From Methanocalculus natronophilus (lineage in GTDB: Archaea > Halobacteriota > Methanomicrobia > Methanomicrobiales > Methanocorpusculaceae): a DNA stretch of 64,000 nucleotides. The position numbers were made by a program, and so were the translations under genes. The DNA is taken from positions 1 to 64,000 of the forward strand of contig NZ_JBCEXH010000006.1 in NCBI RefSeq assembly GCF_038751955.1, in the 5' to 3' direction. The notes under the pieces were generated by a model. That model saw only the letters and a program-made list of their open reading frames with translations. It searched no databases and had not been told where the DNA came from. Positions 8,361-15,754 of this stretch are shown piece after piece; position 1 is the stretch's first letter, and each line of letters opens with the position of its first letter.

Positions 8361-8432
8361 TGGACCCGGCGGGATTTGAACCCGCGGCCTTTACGTTGCG
8401 AACGTAACGATCTACCCCTGATCTACGAGCCC
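8361..8432 (-). tRNA. tRNA-Ala (anticodon CGC)
   Basis: On the minus strand the acceptor GGGCTCG pairs with CGGGTCC, giving a G-U pair at position 3:70, the alanine identity element. The anticodon stem TTACG/CGTAA closes the loop TTCGCAA (anticodon CGC, reads GCG). The T-arm has GTTCAAATC and the discriminator is A. CCA is not encoded. Only 12 bases separate its 5' end from the stop of tfb on the same strand, so it may be cut from the tfb transcript. Confidence 0.95.
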
Positions 8433-8444
8433 CTGGCAAAAAGA

Positions 8445-9452
8445 TTAGAGAATAATCTCTATATCTAATTTCTCTGCCAGTTCTTTATATCTATTCCGAA
8501 TCGTCACCTCTGTGACGCCCGCAACCTCGGCAACTTCACGCTGGGTTCTCCGCTCCCCTGAGAGGATTGAGCTGATGTAGATGGCAGCAGCCGCAACACC
8601 GGTTGGTCCGCGTCCGCTTGTCAGTTCACGCTCACCCGCCTGCCGGAGGATCTCAACAGCCCTGCTCTGGACCTCGCCTTTCAGGGTCAGCCCTGAGCAG
8701 AACCGGGGCACGTAGTCGATCGGTGAGGTCGGGAGGAGTTTCAGACCCAGTTCACGGGAGATGAACCGGTATGTCCTGCCGATCTCTTTCCGTGAGACAC
8801 GGGATACCTCTGCAATCTCATCAAGTGTCCGCGGGACGCTGCACTGCCTGCAGGCCGCATACAGGGCTGCTGCTGCAACACCTTCAATCGATCTGCCGCG
8901 GATCAGGTTCTTGTCAACGGCATCACGGTACACGACTGCGGCGGTCTCCCTGACATTCCGGGGCAGACCAAGCGCAGATGCCATCCTGTCAAGTTCAGAG
9001 AGGGCAAATGCCAGGTTTCTCTCGGTTGCATTCGAGACACGGATACGCCGCTGCCATTTACGGAGACGGTACAGCTGTGCCCGGTTCTTCGAAGAGATCG
9101 CCCTTCCGTAGCTGTCACGGTTTCTCCAGTCGATCATCGTCGAGAGACCTTTGTCATGGATGGTAAAGGTCATCGGTGCACCCACACGTGACCGCTTCAT
9201 CCGCTGATCATGGTCAAACGCACGCCATTCAGGACCACGGTCGATGAAATCGTCATCAAGCACAAGTCCACAGCTCTGGCAGACGAGTTCGGCACGCTCA
9301 TAGTCATGGATGAGCTGCCTGCTCCCACACTCGGGGCAGACAGTCTGGATATGCTCCTCGTGCTTCTGCTTCTCCTGGACAACTGCCTTTTGACGCTGCT
9401 TAAGTGCTTCACGTTCAGATTTAAGTTGTTTTAATTTCTCTATTTCCTGCAT
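8445..9452 (-). CDS. tfb: Transcription initiation factor TFB
   Basis: Archaeal TFIIB, which binds the TBP-TATA complex and BRE and recruits RNA polymerase. The protein is 335 residues. A charged N-terminal helix is followed by the zinc ribbon [18 protein letters not shown]...CQSCG near residues 39-62. The B-finger/linker contains [22 protein letters not shown]. Two cyclin folds cover about residues 135-230 and 235-330, the second with [20 protein letters not shown] and an HTH-like [20 protein letters not shown]. All metal ligands are present. It overlaps the 3' end of gar1 by 13 bases and has its own ribosome site (GGAGAGGGTGA) before the ATG. Confidence 0.97.
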   Translation of the reverse strand: MQEIEKLKQLKSEREALKQRQKAVVQEKQKHEEHIQTVCPECGSRQLIHDYERAELVCQSCGLVLDDDFIDRGPEWRAFDHDQRMKRSRVGAPMTFTIHDKGLSTMIDWRNRDSYGRAISSKNRAQLYRLRKWQRRIRVSNATERNLAFALSELDRMASALGLPRNVRETAAVVYRDAVDKNLIRGRSIEGVAAAALYAACRQCSVPRTLDEIAEVSRVSRKEIGRTYRFISRELGLKLLPTSPIDYVPRFCSGLTLKGEVQSRAVEILRQAGERELTSGRGPTGVAAAAIYISSILSGERRTQREVAEVAGVTEVTIRNRYKELAEKLDIEIIL

Positions 9453-9688
9453 GGCTTCACCCTCTCCTTCATATAGAGTTTCTCTCCTTCAAGGACGCGG
9501 CAATCATTTCTGCAGATGATCGTCGCATATGGAGCTGCAATATTTCCAAATAGATCGACAATTCGGCCAACAGGCTTCATGCGGCTGTCCACCACATCGC
9601 AGAAAAGCGGGGGCAGCTGGCCTGCATCACACCCTGCAACGAGGAGGCGACGACCAGATACACTATGTATTCGACCTGCAAATTTCAA
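9440..9688 (-). CDS. H/ACA ribonucleoprotein protein Gar1
   Basis: Gar1 is the small beta-barrel protein of archaeal H/ACA RNPs, binding the pseudouridine synthase Cbf5 and helping substrate loading and release. The 82-residue protein matches the family by length and by [22 protein letters not shown], the Gar1 signature GkvxDxFGPvxxPY near residues 36-56. The start is a TTG at 9688 with GAGG eight bases upstream; no in-frame ATG exists. The 3' end overlaps tfb by 13 bases, so gar1 and tfb form one transcription unit. Confidence 0.88.
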   Translation of the reverse strand: MKFAGRIHSVSGRRLLVAGCDAGQLPPLFCDVVDSRMKPVGRIVDLFGNIAAPYATIICRNDCRVLEGEKLYMKERVKPCRK

Positions 9689-9709
9689 AATATAACCTCA
9701 TGTTGGAGA

Positions 9710-9745
9710 TCCGAATACAATTCGGAAGCTATATATAATTATACA
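9710..9745 (-). promoter_or_regulatory. gar1-tfb promoter with perfect 17-bp palindrome
   Basis: A TATA-rich stretch (ATATATAATTATA, 9731-9743) precedes gar1 on the minus strand. Directly downstream of it is TCCGAAT-ACA-ATTCGGA at 9710-9726, an inverted repeat with perfect 7-bp arms. With a start site expected about 25 bases from the TATA box, the palindrome lies between TATA and the transcript start, a classic repressor position in archaea. It could alternatively form a hairpin at the 5' end of the mRNA. No regulator is identified. Confidence 0.5.
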
Positions 9746-9779
9746 TTTGACTTCAGATATATTTAAAAGTATCGTAAAA

Positions 9780-10442
9780 CTATAAACGTGAGAACCGTCT
9801 GATGAGGTCCGGATCAGGGGCCAGCACGCGTTCTGCCTCCTCTTCGGTCAGTCCGGCGCCCCTCGCGACAAGCCATTTTGCAGTTGAATCCAGAAGATCG
9901 CGCGGTTCATGCGCATCAGACTGCACAAGCATCCTGCACCCGGTATCCCGTGCAACCTTCACCAGGTGGCCATTTGTCCGATTATGCCCATTTCTGGAGG
10001 TTATTTCAAGATAGATGTCATTTTCAGCAGCAATGCTGGCATCTTCATGCGAGATCAGACCAGGATGCACGAGTATATCCACATCCGGAGCCCGGACAGC
10101 AGCCTCATTTGTTCCCCCGGCTACCGGTTCGACAGTGGTTTCCCCGTGAACCAGGACAAGATCCGCACCAAGCTCTTTTGCCTGCCGTGCAATCCCCGGT
10201 ATCTCTTCCGGGGGGACATGGGTTATTTCCACACCGCAGAAGAGATTCACCCCAAAGAGCGAGGCAGATGGCTTCAGGCGGGAGACGGAATCGATCACAT
10301 GGTGGAGGTTTGTTGCATCGACATGGTCAGAGATGGCAACAGTTGAATACCCAAGAACCGCCATCCTCCTGATCAGTTCAATTGGCAGCATACCACCATC
10401 CGAGAGGGTGGTATGGCAGTGAAAATCGTACATTCCCGTCAT
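9780..10442 (-). CDS. PHP-domain phosphoesterase, histidinol-phosphatase-like
   Basis: A 220-residue metal-dependent PHP protein. The N-terminal DFHCHTTLSDG near residues 6-16 and SDH near 39-41 give metal ligands. Further ligands are in GVEITHV, LVHGETTVEP, DILVHPG and VQSDAHEPRD. This set of His/Asp/Glu residues is complete, so it is probably an active phosphoesterase or nuclease of the histidinol phosphatase type. The substrate cannot be inferred: there are no histidine genes nearby. Its ATG overlaps the srp19 stop by four bases, indicating co-translation with the SRP protein. Confidence 0.85.
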   Translation of the reverse strand: MTGMYDFHCHTTLSDGGMLPIELIRRMAVLGYSTVAISDHVDATNLHHVIDSVSRLKPSASLFGVNLFCGVEITHVPPEEIPGIARQAKELGADLVLVHGETTVEPVAGGTNEAAVRAPDVDILVHPGLISHEDASIAAENDIYLEITSRNGHNRTNGHLVKVARDTGCRMLVQSDAHEPRDLLDSTAKWLVARGAGLTEEEAERVLAPDPDLIRRFSRL

Positions 10443-10717
10443 TGTTTCTCAGAAAGTTTCCTGGCAATTTTTCGTAACAGCTGCTCTTTGCTCCCCTTCC
10501 ATTCGAGGACAAGGCGCCCCTCGCGCCTGAACCATTGGGCAGGATGGGAATGTGGTTCGATGACTGCGTCCGCAATTCCAAGGCGGCGCACCACCCGTTC
10601 CAGCTCCTGCACCTTTGGAGCAGCCTTCTGGGTATATTTCCTGCTGACCCGCCTCCCCTCTGCCCGGGAGAGCGAACCATCAAAGTAACAGGGATATATG
10701 ATCCTGCTGGTTCCCAT
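10439..10717 (-). CDS. srp19: Signal recognition particle 19 kDa protein
   Basis: SRP19 binds the tips of helices 6 and 8 of 7S RNA and promotes SRP54 binding in archaea. The 92-residue protein begins GTSRIIYPCYFDGSLSRAEGRRV, the family N-terminus with the IYPxYxD strand. It continues with VVRRLGIADAVIEPHSHPAQWFRREGRLVLEWKG and ends in a basic helix KEQLLRKIARKLSE. It heads a two-gene unit with the PHP gene and is divergent from hypB. The 7S RNA gene itself is not in this window. Confidence 0.92.
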   Translation of the reverse strand: MGTSRIIYPCYFDGSLSRAEGRRVSRKYTQKAAPKVQELERVVRRLGIADAVIEPHSHPAQWFRREGRLVLEWKGSKEQLLRKIARKLSEKQ

Positions 10718-10736
10718 ACCCAGTACATCCGCGATG

Positions 10737-10767
10737 AACCTATAAACAGATCGCGCCTAGTACCTAT
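10737..10767 (+). promoter_or_regulatory. hypB promoter, probably leaderless
   Basis: TATAAAC at 10741-10747 lies 21-27 bases upstream of the hypB ATG at 10768, so transcription would begin at or within a base or two of the start codon. No Shine-Dalgarno is present before 10768. This fits a leaderless mRNA. The same 50-base spacer must also hold the srp19 promoter on the other strand. Confidence 0.45.
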
Positions 10768-11418
10768 ATGCATCACATCGACGTCCATATGGAAAAGGAC
10801 ATATTCGATGGGAATACCCGTCTTGCAGAAGCAAATGCACGCCACCTGAAGGAACACGGTGTCAGGGCATTTGATCTGCTTGGAGCGATTGGATCAGGCA
10901 AGACCGCGCTCATCGAGAAGATGGTTCCCCTCCTTCAGGCACGAGGTCTCCGCCCGGCAGCCATTGCAGGCGATGTCTACGGGGATGACGATTTCCAGAG
11001 GATTGTAACAACCGGTATCCCGGCATATAACGCAAACACCGGGAAAGAATGCCATCTTGACGCGCACCTGGTCAGACACGGCCTTGAGCACCTTCCTCTC
11101 GATGATATAGACGTGCTCTTTATCGAGAACGTCGGGAACATGGTCTGCCCGACAGACTTCGCCCTTGGTGCGGAGAAGCGGATCATCGTCATCTCCTCAA
11201 CCGAAGGCGACGATGTCGTGAACAAGCACCCGATGATGTTCCGGGGCGGCGATATCGCGGTCATCAATAAAGTCGATCTGGCACCGCTGATCGGATCCGA
11301 CCTCTCTCGTGTAGAACAGGACATTCGGAAATACAACCCCGAAATGCCGATATTCAGGACGAATCTCAAGACGGGAGACGGAACAGAAGAGCTGCTCTCT
11401 GCCATTCTTGCAGAGTGA
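10768..11418 (+). CDS. hypB: Hydrogenase/urease nickel-incorporation GTPase HypB
   Basis: A GTPase of the SIMIBI class that delivers nickel with HypA during [NiFe]-hydrogenase maturation. It is 216 residues. Walker A is GAIGSGKTALIEKM near residues 38-51. The metal-binding and dimer motif is GKECHLDAHLV near residues 92-102 (Cys-His plus a second His). GNMVCPTDFALGAE follows and the base-recognition NKVDLA is near 169-174. The His-rich nickel-storage N-terminus of some bacterial HypBs is absent. A second possible start is the ATG at 10789. No hydrogenase genes are nearby. The NikR gene at 41.7 kb and cooSC at 15.7 kb are the other nickel genes in the window. Confidence 0.95.
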   Translation: MHHIDVHMEKDIFDGNTRLAEANARHLKEHGVRAFDLLGAIGSGKTALIEKMVPLLQARGLRPAAIAGDVYGDDDFQRIVTTGIPAYNANTGKECHLDAHLVRHGLEHLPLDDIDVLFIENVGNMVCPTDFALGAEKRIIVISSTEGDDVVNKHPMMFRGGDIAVINKVDLAPLIGSDLSRVEQDIRKYNPEMPIFRTNLKTGDGTEELLSAILAE

Positions 11419-11526
11419 GAACGCCAAAAGCCCATACCTAAAGTTAAATACCTCTCAGAGTGAAATATAGAGAACTCTACTTGGGAATACCCTGAGACGA
11501 AATAGCATCAGTAACGAGGAGAATCA

Positions 11527-11904
11527 ATGCTCTGGCAAGGAAGATCAGTAAGAAAGCCATCAGGCGGACGATACCACTACGCCGCTGGCAAGAAGCGTTT
11601 TGAGATCGGCAGATCACCTGCGGATACCGTCATTGGTGAGAACCGGAACCGTATCATCCGCACCCGCGGGGGAAGCACAAAGGTGCGCGCACTCCGTTGT
11701 GAATTCGCCTCTGTCTCGGACAGAAAAACCGGCATCACTAAGAAAGTGGCAATCGAAAAAGTTGAGGCAAACACCGCAAACCCAAACTACGTCAGGAGAA
11801 ACCTCCTCACCAAAGGAGCGATCATCAGGACAGAAATCGGGCGCGCCCAGATTGTCTCCCGTCCAAGCCAGGACGGCACAGTCAACGCAGTTCTGATTGA
11901 ATAA
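11527..11904 (+). CDS. rps8e: 30S ribosomal protein S8e
   Basis: A 125-residue archaeal/eukaryotic-type small-subunit protein. It shows the S8e signature: MLWQGRSVRKPSGGRY at the N-terminus, KRFEIGR, then RTRGGSTKVRALRCEFASV. The middle NPNYVRRNLLTKGAIIRTEIGRAQIVSRPSQDG is also characteristic. The start ATG follows GGAG, and a TTAAATA box lies at about 11444-11451. It stands alone between hypB and an unknown gene, with a T6 tract after the stop. Confidence 0.97.
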   Translation: MLWQGRSVRKPSGGRYHYAAGKKRFEIGRSPADTVIGENRNRIIRTRGGSTKVRALRCEFASVSDRKTGITKKVAIEKVEANTANPNYVRRNLLTKGAIIRTEIGRAQIVSRPSQDGTVNAVLIE

Positions 11905-11916
11905 ATCAATAAACAC

Positions 11917-11922
11917 TTTTTT
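11917..11922 (+). terminator. T6 tract after rps8e
   Basis: T6 begins 13 bases after the rps8e stop in otherwise AT-rich sequence, consistent with an archaeal U-tract terminator. Confidence 0.4.
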
Positions 11923-12057
11923 CTCAATCAGAACAACCCGGTTGTATCAGCAGATCATCGACAGGATCATCTGGCACGACACATACTGCTTGCCGAGACA
12001 GAACGCTTCCCTCAGGGGATAGGGTTTTAGCATTGTATCATCCCATATACGGATAGT

Positions 12058-12480
12058 ATGCGTCGAATCTCCTACCAGTTTCCAAACCGTTGTGATCTCG
12101 TCTTCGATCACGACACGCCGTTTTCACATGCGATTGCTGCTATCTGCAGAATGGATGGAAAACAAACCAATTTCAGAACCGACATGGGACTATTCAAACG
12201 GGAAATGAAGGTCGATATCGCCTCTGAGAAGACCGGGTTTGAACCGGTCAGAACAGATAACGAGTTCATCTCCGGGATCAGCGAGCGCGCAGACTTCACA
12301 CTCAGGATCAATGACACGCTCCTCAAGGGTGAAGGCCGCTATCCGGCAGCAGAATATACATTTCTCCTCCGCGTCGATGACCATGGCAGCAGAGTTGAAT
12401 GTTTTGTCATCCAGCAGGGGAGATCCGGCGAGATCGACTCTCTTGATCTGAAGAACATGCTCAAAGGTGCTCTCGGGTGA
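12058..12480 (+). CDS. Hypothetical protein, coupled to the DUF2240-like gene
   Basis: A 140-residue soluble protein that I do not recognise. It has no Cys cluster, signal or membrane segment. The sequence alternates short strands (YTFLLRVDDHGSRVECFVIQQG) and helices, with a leading MRRISYQFPNRCDLVFDHDTPFSHAIAAIC. The last codons overlap the GTG start of the next gene in a GTGA, so the two are probably made together. The about 150-base spacer upstream has a TATA-like stretch near 12050 and no clear ribosome site, so the mRNA may be leaderless. Confidence 0.75.
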   Translation: MRRISYQFPNRCDLVFDHDTPFSHAIAAICRMDGKQTNFRTDMGLFKREMKVDIASEKTGFEPVRTDNEFISGISERADFTLRINDTLLKGEGRYPAAEYTFLLRVDDHGSRVECFVIQQGRSGEIDSLDLKNMLKGALG

Positions 12481-12956
12481 GCCTGAAGACTGTTGTCGCA
12501 GCTGCCTTCAAACATCTCAGGAAAGATAAGCTCCAGAAGGTCGAGTTCATCTATTACATCTCGATAGACCGGAAGTGGATGAATAAAGACCAGGCGGCAC
12601 TCCTCCTTGAGCGGGCACGCGAGGACGATCTGATCACCCAGCGTGACGGTGCGTGGGTTCCGACATTCGATCCCGAGGATGTTGAGATACCGCTTGGATT
12701 CAGGCCAACTGCTGACGTCCTGGAGAGCCGTGGAGCCCTCGAAGAGCTGGTTGCAGACATCGCAAAACAAACCGGCACCGATCAGAAATCCATCTATGCG
12801 GAGATGAACACCATCATCAGGGATGGTTTCGCAGGAAAACTCCTCCCTGAAGCAGCAGTTGTCATCATTGCGCGCCGGTACCGGGTGCCATGTGATAACT
12901 ACATTGACGAGCTGCGTAAAGAGGTTGTGAAAGAAAGCCTGCTTGAAAAAAGATGA
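12477..12956 (+). CDS. DUF2240-family protein
   Basis: A 159-residue archaeal protein resembling DUF2240: LKTVVAAAFKHLRKDKLQKVEFIYYISIDRKWMNKDQAALLLERAREDDLI looks like a winged-helix or helix-rich domain at residues 3-53. A short linker (GAWVPTFDPEDVEIPLGFRP) is followed by a helical C-terminal half. No function is established for this family. The start is a GTG that overlaps the preceding stop by four bases. The winged-helix-like N-terminus makes nucleic-acid binding possible, which is inference only. Confidence 0.72.
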   Translation: MSLKTVVAAAFKHLRKDKLQKVEFIYYISIDRKWMNKDQAALLLERAREDDLITQRDGAWVPTFDPEDVEIPLGFRPTADVLESRGALEELVADIAKQTGTDQKSIYAEMNTIIRDGFAGKLLPEAAVVIIARRYRVPCDNYIDELRKEVVKESLLEKR

Positions 12957-12979
12957 GATTGGAGATACAATACAAAGGC

Positions 12980-13381
12980 TTATTCAGCCTTTGCTTCCTC
13001 TTTTGCACCGAGAATCTCATCAAGTGATGTGGCGCCGTATTCAACGACCTTCACATTGACCTGGACAAAGTCTCCGGTAATCTCTGATCCACGCACGGTC
13101 TTTCGCCGCCGCTCACCGCGCTTTACCGGGTTAAAGCCGACGCCGCCACCAACAAGGAGGGCACGGCGGGCAGATCCCGGAAGACCTTTTCGTGCAGGAA
13201 TTCCGGTTCTGTCACTACCGCCGGTAATCTCAATTTTATACCCGTCAAGGCCGATTGCCCCGCCGTCGATCTGCGAAGAGATCGCCTTTCCGATAAAGGC
13301 GCCAGCCGCACCCCCACTTGCCACCGTATTATAGGATCTGCCTGTTTTGGGGTCGGACACTACGATTTTAAAGTCTACCAT
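12980..13381 (-). CDS. rps6e: 30S ribosomal protein S6e
   Basis: A 133-residue small-subunit protein. The N-terminus MVDFKIVVSDPKTGRSYN and the block IGKAISSQIDGGAIGLDGYKIEITGGSDRTGIPARKGLPG are diagnostic of archaeal S6e. A basic GERRRKTVRGSEI follows. The start is placed at the ATG at 13381, with GGAG upstream; a TTG 12 bases earlier abuts the GGAG and is unlikely. It precedes no other gene on its strand closely and is 69 bases downstream of the infB start. Confidence 0.96.
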   Translation of the reverse strand: MVDFKIVVSDPKTGRSYNTVASGGAAGAFIGKAISSQIDGGAIGLDGYKIEITGGSDRTGIPARKGLPGSARRALLVGGGVGFNPVKRGERRRKTVRGSEITGDFVQVNVKVVEYGATSLDEILGAKEEAKAE

Positions 13382-13450
13382 ATATTGATACAACTCCTTG
13401 TTCTATTCCGAAGCCGAAGTACCCATAATATTTGAGTGTCCGGGTTAATA

Positions 13451-15226
13451 CTACTTGCCCCAGAAGGGGTTCTCCTTCCTCCTGATCATCGCATATTCAG
13501 AGAGAGCTTCCTGTGAACTGATGTTGATGTGGGAGAGCATCTCGCGTTCGAGCACCTTCACATGCCGTTCAGGTATCTCCACGTACAGGACATCACCCAC
13601 ATTGATCTGTCGTCCAACCGTCGGCCCGTCAATTGAGACTGCAATCTCCATTCCTTCCTTTGCCTCGGTTACGGTATCGCCCTTGTCCTGCATCATCTTC
13701 AGTGTGCCGACTGACCGACCCTGCATGTTCATCAGATCAACCTTTGGCCGGAGCAGACCGGCAAGAACCCTGACACCAACAACAGCAGGGCCGCTCTGGC
13801 GGAAGGTACAGTCCGGAAGAAGCTGGATCTTTGCAGGCATCACAACTGCCTCGAACTGCTGGGCTTCACGCCTCCGGATCTCCTCGTCACGCCATTCGAT
13901 ATACTCATCGATAACCCTGTAGATAATATTCCCCGAGAAGACCGCAATATCCGAATACCGGGGATGTTTGAGCATTTCATTGACATCCGGAAGGATATCG
14001 GTATTAAAACAGAGGATCACTTTATGCAGCGGATCACGCATCGTTTCAAGCTCAATGATATCATGCCTTGAGACCGGGCCGACATCGGCACGCATGATCT
14101 CGATCTCCTTGGCTTCCAGCTCTTTTGAGAGCGCCTCAAGCGCACCGATGGTATCTGCCTTGATGCTGATACCAAGGCCGGAGAGGGTGATATTTGCCGA
14201 CTCCATCTCCTGCTCAATAAACCTGATCACCTCGTCCTTGTTCCCCTTGATAACGCGGAGCGGCGATCCCGAGATGACATCATCGAGGTTTGGGGCAGAG
14301 AGCTTGATCCCGGATGCCGCAGTCACTGCCTTCACCCGTTCAAACCGGTCCTCAAGGAGGATCTCCTGCATGGGACGTGGCTTCAAAAGTGATCTGACCT
14401 TTGTGATGATACACCCGTCTGCACCGGCAACAGCTATCTCATCACCCACCGAGAGCGTACCGTCATAGAGGATCAGATCAAGCGTCATGCCAAGGCCCTT
14501 CTCTTCCTTCACCTCAAGGATAGTTCCCTGCCCCGGCCCGTCTGCGGTGATCTTCAGAGATTCCGTCAGGTACCGCTGTGCAAGGCCGATCATCACCATC
14601 AGGAGATCAGGAACGCCCTCACCGGTGATCCCCGATGATGGAACAATGGCAATGTTTCTGGCAAAGTCACGGACACGATCGTAGCGTTCAGAATTGAACC
14701 CGAGATCCGAGAGCATACCAACGAGTTCGTAGAGACGGGTCTCAAGAATCCCCTGCACACGCTCATTCTGCCTGGCAAAGGTCTTCTGGAATGGTTCATT
14801 CTCGTGTACTCGCCATCCCGGTATCCTGTCAACCTTTGTCGCTGCAATCACAAACGGTGTCTTTGAATTCCTGAGGATCTGGAGAGCCTCCTGGGTCTGC
14901 TGTTTGAAGCCCTCGTTGATATCAACAACAAGGATCGCAATCTCAGCCAGAGCCCCGCCCCGTGCGCGGAGCGTGGTAAAGGCACGGTGGCCGGGCGTAT
15001 CAATAAAGAGCAGGCCGGGGATATTGATCTCGGTCGTCTCTGTCAGTCCGCTCATCTTCCGGATCGATTCTATCGGAATTAAGGTCGCCCCGATATGCTG
15101 TGTAATAGCTCCTGCTTCAGAAGCAACGACCTGGGAGCCCCGTATCTTATCCAAAAGCGATGTCTTCCCGTGATCGACGTGCCCGAGAACGCAGACGATA
15201 GGTGTTCTGATGTTTTTCTGTGCCAT
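13451..15226 (-). CDS. infB: Translation initiation factor aIF5B (IF-2)
   Basis: GTPase promoting subunit joining and initiator-tRNA positioning. The protein is 591 residues, the archaeal short form lacking the long N-terminal extension. G1 is [16 protein letters not shown] near residues 15-30, then DTPGHRAF (G3) and AATKVDRIPG (G4). Domain II and the helix-rich domain III/IV follow with the conserved KADTIGALEALSKEL. The ATG at 15226 follows GGAGGGG; the TTG at 15244 lies inside that motif and is not used. No intein is present. tRNA-His is divergent upstream. Confidence 0.97.
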   Translation of the reverse strand: MAQKNIRTPIVCVLGHVDHGKTSLLDKIRGSQVVASEAGAITQHIGATLIPIESIRKMSGLTETTEINIPGLLFIDTPGHRAFTTLRARGGALAEIAILVVDINEGFKQQTQEALQILRNSKTPFVIAATKVDRIPGWRVHENEPFQKTFARQNERVQGILETRLYELVGMLSDLGFNSERYDRVRDFARNIAIVPSSGITGEGVPDLLMVMIGLAQRYLTESLKITADGPGQGTILEVKEEKGLGMTLDLILYDGTLSVGDEIAVAGADGCIITKVRSLLKPRPMQEILLEDRFERVKAVTAASGIKLSAPNLDDVISGSPLRVIKGNKDEVIRFIEQEMESANITLSGLGISIKADTIGALEALSKELEAKEIEIMRADVGPVSRHDIIELETMRDPLHKVILCFNTDILPDVNEMLKHPRYSDIAVFSGNIIYRVIDEYIEWRDEEIRRREAQQFEAVVMPAKIQLLPDCTFRQSGPAVVGVRVLAGLLRPKVDLMNMQGRSVGTLKMMQDKGDTVTEAKEGMEIAVSIDGPTVGRQINVGDVLYVEIPERHVKVLEREMLSHINISSQEALSEYAMIRRKENPFWGK

Positions 15227-15419
15227 ATCTGGTTGCCCCTCCAAAAAGCCGTGAGATACCGGGTAATCCCAAAAAGTGATACTCTATAGTGCAGTCTGAG
15301 TATTAATATTCTTGGAAGACCCGGAATACCCCAACAGGTACAACCCCTGGGACGGGGCTCCAATAGAGTTGTTCCGTTAGCTTAAATAGTGTTTACCAAC
15401 AACAATAAAGAGCATTTAT

Positions 15420-15492
15420 GCTAGGGTAGGGTAGCTGGACATCCTATAGGACTGTGGATCCTTTGACCCGGGTTCGAGTCCCGGCCCTGGCC
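15420..15492 (+). tRNA. tRNA-His (anticodon GTG)
   Basis: The acceptor GCTAGGG pairs with CCCTGGC. The loop CTGTGGA carries anticodon GTG, the T-stem CCGGG/CCCGG closes the loop TTCGAGT, and the discriminator is C73, as in all tRNA-His. The base before G1 is T, so the essential G-1 is not encoded and must be added after transcription. CCA is not encoded. A TTAAATAG box lies at about 15381-15388, roughly 33 bases upstream. The 27-43 pair is a T-T mismatch. Confidence 0.93.
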
Positions 15493-15632
15493 TGAATCAC
15501 CTGTTTTAAAGCCCAGGCACAAACTTTTCCAAGACCTCCCATGACGCATACGCTCAGGGCATGATCCCCTCTGAAGCAGAGACGCATCATCCGGAATACC
15601 CGGTTTCTCACCCTCCCGGCATCTCACCTTGT

Positions 15633-15682
15633 GCGAGACTGTTGCGAGACTGTTGCGAGACCTTTTGCGATACTTATAAGAC
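15633..15682 (+). promoter_or_regulatory. cooS promoter with 11-bp tandem repeats
   Basis: The heptamer GCGAGAC occurs at 15633, 15644 and 15655, with GCGATAC at 15667, giving steps of 11, 11 and 12 bases. The first two units are identical over 11 bases (GCGAGACTGTT). The array ends against a TATA box (TTATAAG, 15674-15680). Units spaced one helical turn apart next to a core promoter look like a multi-site activator or repressor binding region for cooSC. The expected transcript start is near 15703, giving a leader of about 50 bases. Confidence 0.55.
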
Positions 15683-15754
15683 GCATGATGTTCCTTCATC
15701 GCTGTGTGCGATGCCGATAGCTGGTGAATCGGACGCGTGCTGGAGTGATAAGGT

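Noticed and set aside
11947-12033. Minus-strand 28-codon ORF (MLKPYPLREAFCLGKQYV...) between rps8e and the next gene.
   Set aside because: Codons look reasonable but there is no ribosome site, promoter or known homologue to support it.
13451-15226. Intein in aIF5B.
   Set aside because: The G1 to G4 motifs are continuous and the protein has the normal intein-free length.
15633-15675. Tandem repeats considered as a CRISPR or minisatellite.
   Set aside because: Units are 11 bases with no spacers and lie at a promoter, so a regulatory array is the better reading.
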